12,996 nt of DNA from Comamonadaceae bacterium. GTDB taxonomy: Bacteria > Pseudomonadota > Gammaproteobacteria > Burkholderiales > Burkholderiaceae_C. Both the position numbers and the translations under genes were made by a program. Positions 7,148 to 12,996 of this stretch are shown here, piece after piece. The first letter of the stretch is position 1, and each line of letters begins with the position of its first letter. The stretch spans positions 1 through 12,996 of the forward strand of contig CANCDA010000056.1 of NCBI GenBank assembly GCA_947374705.1, in the 5' to 3' direction. The notes below the pieces were generated by a model, which saw only the letters and a program-made list of their open reading frames with translations, did not search any database and had not been told where the DNA came from.

Positions 7148-7161
7148 GACCCTCAAGGGTC
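7148..7161. repeat. Short inverted repeat in the gap before the SNF2 gene
   Basis: GACCCT, two bases, AGGGTC: a perfect 6-bp dyad 37 bases after the toxin-remnant stop and 113 bases before the helicase start. There is no T-run after it, so it is not a typical terminator; it could be an operator or chance. The remaining gap 7112-7273 shows no open frame joined to the helicase (in-frame stops are present) and no clear promoter. Confidence 0.3.
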
Positions 7162-7273
7162 AACATGGCTTGTGACGAAGGACTGGTAGAGACCATTCGC
7201 GGTGAGGTGAAAATACCGACGTCATCAGCACCCGCCGCTCACTCCAAAACCACAGCGACCTCGCCTTCACACC

Positions 7274-9799
7274 ATGCCCACTGCCCGTACCGCCGCTACT
7301 TCCCCAAGAAAACCCACGCCCCAGCCCATCCGCAAAAGCACGCGTGGCAGCCAAGCCGCAGCCAAGACAACCAAATCCACCAAGCCCAGTGCGCCACGTC
7401 TCTCGCGCACGCGCCGCCCGCCTGATGTTGAGGTGGTGGACTGGCAAACCACGCTGCGGCGTCAGTTTGGACGGGAGCAACACTTTGGTTTGGTGAATCT
7501 CACGCCCGAGCCGGTGTTTTCGGACTTCAGGGTGAGCAACCCGGCCAGTGGCAGCCAGTACAAGGTGGCGATTCGGGGGCAGACGCCGGGGCTTAATTTT
7601 TGCAGTTGTCCAGACTTCGCCACCAACGACTTGGGCACTTGCAAGCACATTGAGTTCACCCTCGGCAAGCTGCTGACCAAGCGCGGGGCTAAGGCCGCAA
7701 TGGCGCGTGGTTTCACGTCGGAGTACAGCGAGATTTGGCTGGACTATGCAGGCACGCGCCAGGTGCGATTCAGGGCCGGTGCGGGCTGCCCGTCCGCCCT
7801 GTTGAAGCAAGCCCAGAGCGTGTTTGACGCCGCCCTCGCCTGGTCTTTGCCCAACGCACGCATGAACCAGCTAGAGCCGCTCATGAAAGCCGCCAAGGCC
7901 GCTGACCACGAGCTGCGCTGCCACGACGACGTGTGGCGCTTTGTGGCGCAAATCCGCGACGCTGAGAATCGCTTGCGGGTGCTGGACGCGGCCTACCCCA
8001 AGGGCGCGCAGGACAAGGCGCTGAACAAGCTGCTCAAGGTCAAGCTCTACCCCTACCAAATCGAAGGGGCCTGGTTTGCCGCGCGGGCCGGGCGCGCCCT
8101 GATTGGCGACGAAATGGGCTTGGGCAAAACCATACAGGCGATTGCTGCAGCTGAGTTATTGGCGCGCCACTTGGGTGTGCGCCGGGTGCTGGTGATCTGC
8201 CCCACCTCGCTCAAGCACCAATGGAAGAACGAATTGGCGCGCTTCACCGACCGCACGACGCAGGTGATTCACGGCCTGCGCGCAGCCCGACAACAGCAGT
8301 ACCGCGAAGAGGTGTTCTGCAAAATTATTCACTACGAAACGCTGGCGCGCGATGCCGATTTGATTGCCGCCTGGGAGCCCGAGCTGGTGATTGCCGACGA
8401 GGCACAACGCATTAAAAACTGGAACACCATTGCCGCCCGTGCGCTGAAAAAAATCGTCAGCCCCTATGCCGTGGTACTGACCGGCACGCCGCTGGAGAAC
8501 AAGCTTGAAGAGCTGATCTCCATCGTGCAGTTTGTTGATCAGCATCGGCTCGGGCCCACGTGGCGCTTGCTGGAGGCGCACCAGCAGCGCGATGACTCGG
8601 GCCGGGTGATCGGCTACCGCGATTTAGACCGCATTGGCCAGACCCTGGCACCGGTGCTGCTGCGCCGGCGCAAAGCGCAGGTGCTGACGCAATTACCCGA
8701 GCGGGTGGACAACCGCATCTTTGTGCCGCTCACGCCCCAGCAGCGGGTGCATCACGACGAAAACGGCAGCATTGTCACCCGCGTCGTGCAGCGCTGGCGG
8801 CAGACTGGCTACCTGTCAGACGCGGATCAACGACGTCTTCAATGCGCCTTGCAAAACATGCGAATGGCCTGCAACAGCACTTACTTGCTGGATCACGAAA
8901 CCGACCATGGCGGCAAGGTGGACGAACTGATGAGTCTGCTGGACGATATCTTCGAAGACCCGTCCGCCAAGGCGGTGGTGTTCAGCCAATGGCTGGGCAC
9001 GCACGAGTTGATCGAGCGCCGATTGAAGTTGCGCGGCTGGGGCCACGTGCTGTTTTCGGGCAGCGTGCCGGGTGACAAGCGCGGTGCCTTGGTGGAGCGG
9101 TTTCATGACGATTCGGCCTGCCGCTTGTTCCTCTCCACCGACGCGGGCGGTGTCGGTCTGAACCTGCAACACGCCGCCGCCGTTGTGGTGAACATGGACA
9201 TGCCCTGGAACCCCGCCGTGCTGGAGCAGCGCATTGGCCGAGTGCACCGCATGGGCCAATCGCGCGGCGTGCAGGTGGTGAATTTTGTTGGCCAAGGCAG
9301 TATTGAAGAAGGCATTTTGTCAATCTTGGCTTTCAAGCAGTCGCTGTTCTCGGGCGTGCTGGACGGCGGCGCGCACGAGGTATTCATGCAGGGCACGCGC
9401 TTGTCCCAATTCATGAAAAACGTGGAGCAGGTGGCTGGAGCGATGGGCGAAGCCGAAGCGGAAACCTACGATGGCGTGTCGGAGCCCACCGTTGTTCAGG
9501 AGGCCACAGCAACTGAGTCCGCCAGCACAGCTTCAGAAGCACCTTCAGCCACTCCTTCAGCTAATCCACCGTCAGACGGGCCTTCAGCGACACCCGCTGA
9601 CCCCTGGGCTGCGATCCTAGGCGCGGGCGCTGCCCTGTTGAACGGCTTAGCGGCGGCACGTGGTGCTACGGCGGGCGGTGCTTCACCCATCAGCATCGAA
9701 CGCGATCCCGTCACCGGCCAAGCCAGCCTACGCATGCCTCTGCCCGATGCGGCCCTCATGCAGCAACTGGCCAAGGCGTTCGAGCCCTGGTTGAAATAA
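7274..9799 (+). CDS. SNF2-family DEAD/DEAH-like helicase with N-terminal SWIM zinc finger
   Basis: An 841-residue SNF2/Rad54-like ATPase that translocates on or remodels nucleic acid. Layout: a basic, Ser/Thr/Pro-rich tail (1-50); a SWIM zinc finger with Cys110, Cys112, Cys123 and His125; a linker region; helicase lobe 1 with Walker A GDEMGLGKT (278-286, Lys285), DEAQ (375-378) and LTGTP (402-406); lobe 2 with VVFSQW (568-573), STDAGGVGLNLQ (621-632) and the arginine-finger motif QRIGRVHRMGQ (652-662). A low-complexity Ser/Ala/Pro/Thr linker (about 742-776) leads to a short C-terminal module (about 802-841). All catalytic motifs are intact. ATG 7274 is the first in-frame start after a stop, with no good ribosome site. 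Such proteins are linked to DNA repair or transcription recycling, some to phage defence; nothing next to it decides which. Confidence 0.92.
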   Translation: MPTARTAATSPRKPTPQPIRKSTRGSQAAAKTTKSTKPSAPRLSRTRRPPDVEVVDWQTTLRRQFGREQHFGLVNLTPEPVFSDFRVSNPASGSQYKVAIRGQTPGLNFCSCPDFATNDLGTCKHIEFTLGKLLTKRGAKAAMARGFTSEYSEIWLDYAGTRQVRFRAGAGCPSALLKQAQSVFDAALAWSLPNARMNQLEPLMKAAKAADHELRCHDDVWRFVAQIRDAENRLRVLDAAYPKGAQDKALNKLLKVKLYPYQIEGAWFAARAGRALIGDEMGLGKTIQAIAAAELLARHLGVRRVLVICPTSLKHQWKNELARFTDRTTQVIHGLRAARQQQYREEVFCKIIHYETLARDADLIAAWEPELVIADEAQRIKNWNTIAARALKKIVSPYAVVLTGTPLENKLEELISIVQFVDQHRLGPTWRLLEAHQQRDDSGRVIGYRDLDRIGQTLAPVLLRRRKAQVLTQLPERVDNRIFVPLTPQQRVHHDENGSIVTRVVQRWRQTGYLSDADQRRLQCALQNMRMACNSTYLLDHETDHGGKVDELMSLLDDIFEDPSAKAVVFSQWLGTHELIERRLKLRGWGHVLFSGSVPGDKRGALVERFHDDSACRLFLSTDAGGVGLNLQHAAAVVVNMDMPWNPAVLEQRIGRVHRMGQSRGVQVVNFVGQGSIEEGILSILAFKQSLFSGVLDGGAHEVFMQGTRLSQFMKNVEQVAGAMGEAEAETYDGVSEPTVVQEATATESASTASEAPSATPSANPPSDGPSATPADPWAAILGAGAALLNGLAAARGATAGGASPISIERDPVTGQASLRMPLPDAALMQQLAKAFEPWLK

Positions 9800-9805
9800 C
9801 GGACG

Positions 9806-9817
9806 GTCGCGCGCGAC
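9806..9817. terminator. Perfect GC palindrome between convergent genes
   Basis: GTCGCGCGCGAC is a 12-bp perfect palindrome in the 21-bp gap between the helicase stop (9799) and the ATPase stop (9821). It would form a stem on either strand, but there is no T-run on either side. A bidirectional stop signal is possible only in a loose sense; methylation-type CG/GCGC sites are also present. Low confidence as a terminator. Confidence 0.25.
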
Positions 9818-9820
9818 TGA

Positions 9821-11065
9821 CTAATCGACCGCCTGCCGCATGCGCAGCAGTTGCCGCATCAAGTCCAGCAAGGGCACGTGCTCCACACCGCCAGTCATGG
9901 GGAAGCTGGCGTTGGCGCTGCTGACCACCAGACGCCGGGTGGCATGGATGTCGGCGCAGCCCAGATGAAAGCCTTTGCTCACCGTGGGGGCGCTGGAGCG
10001 TTTGATTTCTAGGGCCCATAACTCGCTGCCAGGCAATTCCAACACCAAGTCGATCTCGGCACCCACGGCGGTTCGGTAGTAGCTGGCTTGCGTGCTGGTG
10101 GGGGCGCAGGCCAGCAGGTTTTCAATGATCCAGCCCTCCCAGCTGCCGCCCACCACCGGGTGCGAGAGCAATTCACGCACGCTGCCCAGGTTCAGCAGGG
10201 CATGAACCAGGCCGCTGTCGCGCACATAGACCTTGGGTGCTTTGACCAAGCGCTTGCGGGACTGACGTGCCCAGGGCGGGAGCCTGCGCACCAGCAGCAA
10301 GTCGCACAGCAAGTCCAGGTAGCGCGCAATGGTTTGCCCGCTAACGCCCATTGATGCCGCCAGACGTGCCGCGTTCAGCATCTGGCCCTGCTCGTGCGCC
10401 AGCATGGTCCACAAACGGCGCAAGGTTTGCGCGGGGATGCGTGGGCCCAGCAGGGGGATGTCGCGCTCCAGGTAGGTGGTGATGAACTGCGCACGCCAGC
10501 GCAGACTGGCCGCGTCGCTGCGCGCCAGATAGGCGTCGGGGAAGCCGCCGCGCAACCACAGCGCCCCGGGCGTGGCGGCTTCATCTGCGGGTAACTCGGT
10601 CACCACAAAAGGGGCCAACTCCACATAGGCCAGACGCCCAGCCAAGCTCTCGGACGACTGCGCCAACAGATCAATGCTCGCCGAGCCCAGCAACAGAAAC
10701 TGCCCGGCGCGCGCACCCGCACGGCGGCGTTGATCAATCACCCCACGAAGCACAGCAAACAGCCCTGGCATGCGTTGCACTTCGTCCAGAATGATCAGCC
10801 GGTCAACGTGCGCGGCGAAGTAAGCGACAGGGTCGCTCAGCTGGGCCAAATCAACGGGCAGCTCCAGGTCAAGGTAGATCGGTGGAGGTGGTGTCAGAGT
10901 TGAAGTCGATTGGGGTGCGGCATCGGCAAGCCTGCGCTGCGCCACAAGACCGAACACCTGATGCGCCAGCGTGGTCTTGCCCACCTGGCGTGCTCCCAGA
11001 ATGGCCACAGCAGGAAATTCCTGCATCCAGCCATCGAGTTCTGAGAGGATTTGTCGATCAAACAT
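9821..11065 (-). CDS. AAA ATPase with DUF4143 C-terminal domain
   Basis: A 414-residue ATP-binding protein of the widespread AAA_14/DUF4143 family; biological role unsettled. Walker A GARQVGKTT (24-32, Lys30), Walker B LIILDEVQ (90-97), a sensor-like LLLGSAS (124-130), GRLAYVEL (143-150), then LRGGFPDAYL (171-180). A winged-helix region (about 215-265) follows, and a C-terminal DUF4143 domain with PD-(D/E)xK-like residues: Glu337-Ile-Asp339 and Glu353-Ile-Lys355. An extra Pro/Ser/Thr-rich stretch (about 41-62) lies between the Walker A helix and the next strand, where relatives are usually shorter. It converges on the SNF2 gene (21 bp) and follows the Bug gene by 59 bp with its own promoter. 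An inverted repeat fills its leader. Often seen in accessory DNA. Confidence 0.9.
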   Translation of the reverse strand: MFDRQILSELDGWMQEFPAVAILGARQVGKTTLAHQVFGLVAQRRLADAAPQSTSTLTPPPPIYLDLELPVDLAQLSDPVAYFAAHVDRLIILDEVQRMPGLFAVLRGVIDQRRRAGARAGQFLLLGSASIDLLAQSSESLAGRLAYVELAPFVVTELPADEAATPGALWLRGGFPDAYLARSDAASLRWRAQFITTYLERDIPLLGPRIPAQTLRRLWTMLAHEQGQMLNAARLAASMGVSGQTIARYLDLLCDLLLVRRLPPWARQSRKRLVKAPKVYVRDSGLVHALLNLGSVRELLSHPVVGGSWEGWIIENLLACAPTSTQASYYRTAVGAEIDLVLELPGSELWALEIKRSSAPTVSKGFHLGCADIHATRRLVVSSANASFPMTGGVEHVPLLDLMRQLLRMRQAVD

Positions 11066-11067
11066 CC

Positions 11068-11100
11068 TTGCAATTATTCCATAACTTGGAAGAATTGCAA
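11068..11100. promoter_or_regulatory. Near-perfect inverted repeat in the leader of the DUF4143 ATPase
   Basis: The arms are TTGCAATTATTCCA (11068-11081) and TGGAAGAATTGCAA (11087-11100), 14 bp each with one mismatch, separated by TAACT. The repeat runs from the predicted -10 box to 2 bases before the ATPase start codon and covers the predicted transcription start and ribosome site. It could be a dimeric repressor operator or a hairpin that hides the start codon. It is AT-rich, unlike the flanking genes. Confidence 0.6.
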
Positions 11101-11128
11101 TATTAAATTCAACTCAAAATGGACTCAA
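11100..11128 (-). promoter_or_regulatory. Predicted sigma-70 promoter for the DUF4143 ATPase
   Basis: On the minus strand TTGAGT (11128-11123) and TAATAT (11105-11100) are 17 bases apart, the ideal spacing; each box matches 4 of 6 consensus bases. The -35 box overlaps the stop codon of the upstream Bug gene. Transcription would start near 11092 and leave a leader of under 30 nt, nearly all within the inverted repeat. Predicted only. Confidence 0.45.
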
Positions 11129-12099
11129 TCCGGTTTAATTCCGTTGTCCCGCACCACCTTGGCCCAGATGTCCATCTGGCGCTCAATAAAGACGCGCGCA
11201 GCCTCGGGCGTGCCGCCCACCACGTCAATGCCTTGAGCGTCGAGTTTTTTGGCGATGTCGGGCTGCTTCAAGATTTTGTTCAGCGCTTCGTTCATGCGCT
11301 TGACGATCTCGGGCGGGGTTTTGGCTGGAGCCAGCAGCGCCCACCAGGCGGGGGCGTCAAAGCCGGGGTAGCCGCTTTCGGCCAGGGTGGGCACGTTGGG
11401 CAAATCAGGGCTGCGCTTGGGCGTGGTGACGGCCAGGGGGCGCATGCGGCCGCTGTCGATGTGCGGTTTGGTCACGAACACCGAACCGATAGACAGGGGC
11501 ACATGCCCGGCCACGGCGTCGTTCATCAGCGGGCCACCGCCTTTGTAGGGCACGTGCGTCCAGTCGATGCCACCGTTCTTGCCCAGCAGCGTCATGGCGA
11601 CGTGGCCCAAGCTGCCCGAGCCGATGGAGCCGTAGCTCACGTTCTTCTTCGCCTTGGCTGCGGCCACCACATCGGCAAAGCTTTTGTACTCGCTGCCTGC
11701 AAAGGTGGCCAGCACCATGGGCGAGGTGCCCACCAGCACCAGCGGTGTGAGGTCTTTTTTGGAGTCAAACGGCAGATTGGGGATGAGCGATGGGTTCACG
11801 CCATGCGTGTCAAACACCACGGCGAAGGTGTAGCCGTCCGCCGGGGCCGCTGCCACGGCGGCTGCGCCGATGGAGCCGGACGCGCCGCCTTTGTTTTCCA
11901 CAATCACATTCGCACCCAGCTCTTGCGCCAAGGGCACGGACACAATGCGCGCCACTTGATCGACCGAGCCACCGGGCGGGAACACCGCCACCAGCTTGAT
12001 GGGTTGGCGCGTGGGCCAGGCTTGTGCGCCCACGTTGGCGCACGCGAGCAGCGCCGTGGTGCCGAGGATGGCTAAAAGCCATTGAGAACGAGTTTTCAT
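11125..12099 (-). CDS. Bug-family (TctC) tripartite tricarboxylate transporter binding protein
   Basis: A 324-residue periplasmic solute receptor. Signal peptide at residues 1-27 (basic start, hydrophobic core, AQA at the cut). Bug motifs: IKLVAVFPPGGSVDQVAR (34-51), VIVENKGGASGSIGA (66-79) and ADGYTF (87-92), then VPYKGGGP in the second half, all typical of the family. Ligands are usually carboxylates or small neutral compounds. No TctA/TctB permease genes are in the window, so it is an orphan, common in Burkholderiales, where such receptors outnumber permeases. GGAG (12108-12111, complement) lies 8 bases before the ATG. It is divergent from the MBL-fold gene with only 28 bp between start codons. 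Confidence 0.92.
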   Translation of the reverse strand: MKTRSQWLLAILGTTALLACANVGAQAWPTRQPIKLVAVFPPGGSVDQVARIVSVPLAQELGANVIVENKGGASGSIGAAAVAAAPADGYTFAVVFDTHGVNPSLIPNLPFDSKKDLTPLVLVGTSPMVLATFAGSEYKSFADVVAAAKAKKNVSYGSIGSGSLGHVAMTLLGKNGGIDWTHVPYKGGGPLMNDAVAGHVPLSIGSVFVTKPHIDSGRMRPLAVTTPKRSPDLPNVPTLAESGYPGFDAPAWWALLAPAKTPPEIVKRMNEALNKILKQPDIAKKLDAQGIDVVGGTPEAARVFIERQMDIWAKVVRDNGIKPD

Positions 12100-12127
12100 G
12101 CGTGAATCTCCGTGATGTAATCGCCCA

Positions 12128-12996
12128 ATGGTAAGAGCAAATCAACTCATCGCGCCACTGGCGTCACCGGATCAACCCCGCGTTGAAGCCGACCCGCAAC
12201 CCTGGCAACACGCCCAGCCCGTGGCGTTGACTAAAAACGTGATGCGCCTGACCGCGCCCAACCCCGGCATGATGACCGGCCCCGGCACCAACAGCTACGT
12301 GGTGGGTGACGTGCACAGCGGCTACATCGTGATCGACCCTGGCCCCAACGAGCCCGAACACATCGCGCGCCTGCACCAGGCCACGGGCGGCGACATCCGC
12401 ATGATCGTCTGCACCCACTCGCACTCAGACCACTCGCCGGGGGCGCTGCCTTTGCAAGCGCTGTGCGACACCAGCACGAGGCCCCCCATTTTGGGCCTGC
12501 CCTCAGCCCCCACGGCGCGACCGGGTAGCCACTTTGTGCCCGACCGAGTCCTGCAAAATAATGAGCTGCTGACGCTAGTGAATAAAGGGCTACAGCCCGA
12601 TTTGACTCATACTTTAGAGGTGATTTACACCCCCGGCCATGCCGCCAACCACCTGTGTCTGGTGCTGCGTGAAGACGGCCTGCTGTTCTCGGGTGACCAC
12701 GTCTTGAACGGCAGTACCACCGTGGTGGACCCGCCCGATGGCGACATGACGGACTACCTGAACTCGCTCGACACCTTGAGCGCCGCCTGCGCCGAGCACG
12801 ACATCGCCTTCATCCTCCCCGCCCACGGCTACGTGATCCGCCAAGCCCCCCAAGCCATTGCGCACCTGAAAGCCCACCGCTTAAAGCGCGAAGCCAAAGT
12901 CCGCACCGCCATGCAGACCAAGCCCGGCGGCACGATGGACGACTGGGTGGCCGTGGCCTATGACGACGTACCCGAGAGCATCTGGCCGCTGGCCAA
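12128..12996 (+). CDS. MBL-fold metallo-hydrolase, LACTB2-like (3' end beyond window)
   Basis: A metallo-beta-lactamase-fold hydrolase, 289 codons visible with no stop. The zinc-binding motif is THSHSDH (His97, His99, Asp101, His102). Further ligands are the His in TPGHAANH, the Asp in SGDHVL and the His in ILPAHGY. The pattern and order match LACTB2-like/glyoxalase-II-like hydrolases, so hydrolysis of a thioester, lactone or phosphodiester is possible; substrate unknown. ATG 12128 is the first start after an in-frame stop, but no clear ribosome site precedes it. The N-terminal 35 residues are a family-variable extension. Residues about 143-163 are encoded by an unusual AT-rich patch (see 12554-12616). 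Likely a C-terminal winged-helix-like segment follows beyond the edge. Confidence 0.88.
   Translation, partial: MVRANQLIAPLASPDQPRVEADPQPWQHAQPVALTKNVMRLTAPNPGMMTGPGTNSYVVGDVHSGYIVIDPGPNEPEHIARLHQATGGDIRMIVCTHSHSDHSPGALPLQALCDTSTRPPILGLPSAPTARPGSHFVPDRVLQNNELLTLVNKGLQPDLTHTLEVIYTPGHAANHLCLVLREDGLLFSGDHVLNGSTTVVDPPDGDMTDYLNSLDTLSAACAEHDIAFILPAHGYVIRQAPQAIAHLKAHRLKREAKVRTAMQTKPGGTMDDWVAVAYDDVPESIWPLA
12554..12616. repeat. AT-rich dispersed-repeat-like patch inside the MBL-fold gene
   Basis: A patch of about 63 bp starting CAAAATAATGAGCTGCTGAC is clearly poorer in G+C than the gene around it. It uses codons such as AAT, AAA, CTA, TTA, ACT and CAT that are rare elsewhere in the gene. It contains a small dyad GGGCT-AC-AGCCC (12587-12598). 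From memory it resembles a repeat common in Comamonadaceae genomes (core like AAAATAATAGCTGCT). The frame stays open through it. Composition and dyad are seen; identity as a repeat is recalled, not checked. Confidence 0.45.

Noticed and set aside
7112..7273. Upstream start or extra small gene before the helicase
   Set aside because: The helicase frame has in-frame stops here, and no other frame gives a supported protein.
7160..7810. Minus-strand open frame over the start of the SNF2 gene
   Set aside because: No recognisable features, and it overlaps the SWIM domain coding region.
6600..11065. Known anti-phage defence system such as DISARM
   Set aside because: An SNF2 protein is present but no methyltransferase, phospholipase-D-like or other expected partner genes are nearby.
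11119..12075. Long plus-strand open frame opposite the Bug gene
   Set aside because: His/Gly/Arg-rich shadow; the opposite strand carries a complete Bug protein with a signal peptide.
12100..12180. Promoter for the Bug gene (TTGATT and an AT-rich -10 on the minus strand)
   Set aside because: Spacing of about 19 bases and a poor -10 do not meet a reasonable standard.

Overview
The window looks like chromosomal DNA from a GC-rich betaproteobacterium, most likely Burkholderiales/Comamonadaceae (Polaromonas, Rhodoferax or Acidovorax-like). The reasons are high G+C, a TRAP transporter next to a Bug-family (TctC) periplasmic binding protein, a GcvA-like LysR regulator, and two short sequences that resemble, from memory, dispersed repeats of that family. 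No database was available, so this placement is an inference.

Left part (1-5576, minus strand): one tightly packed catabolic operon read from right to left. The order is SDR dehydrogenase, TRAP binding protein (DctP), small permease (DctQ), large permease (DctM), xylose-isomerase-like TIM-barrel isomerase/epimerase, and a dihydroxyacetone-kinase-type kinase (DhaK) that runs off the left edge. The set implies uptake of a small sugar acid or polyol, oxidation and isomerisation, then phosphorylation of a keto intermediate. The exact substrate cannot be read from the sequence. A divergent LysR gene (5715-6599, plus) shares a 138-bp intergenic region with the operon. That region holds a good promoter for lysR and two dyads that could be its operators.

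Middle part (6600-11065): accessory-looking DNA. Just after lysR lies a small YlcI/YnfO-like antitoxin gene. It is joined to a RelE/ParE-like toxin that has lost its N-terminus, so the toxin-antitoxin pair is decayed. Next is an 841-residue SNF2 helicase with an N-terminal SWIM zinc finger (7274-9799, plus). A DUF4143-type AAA ATPase (9821-11065, minus) converges on it. The ATPase start is preceded by a promoter and a near-perfect inverted repeat with 14-bp arms that fills its short leader, which suggests autoregulation.

Right part (11125-12996): an orphan Bug-family binding protein (minus) is divergent, with only 28 bp between, from an MBL-fold hydrolase (plus) cut by the right edge. The hydrolase contains a short AT-rich in-frame patch that looks like a captured dispersed repeat.

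No rRNA, tRNA, CRISPR array, transposase or integrase was seen. The only non-coding stretches are short. The longest without an intact gene is 6870-7273, which holds the toxin remnant and 162 bp with one small inverted repeat.
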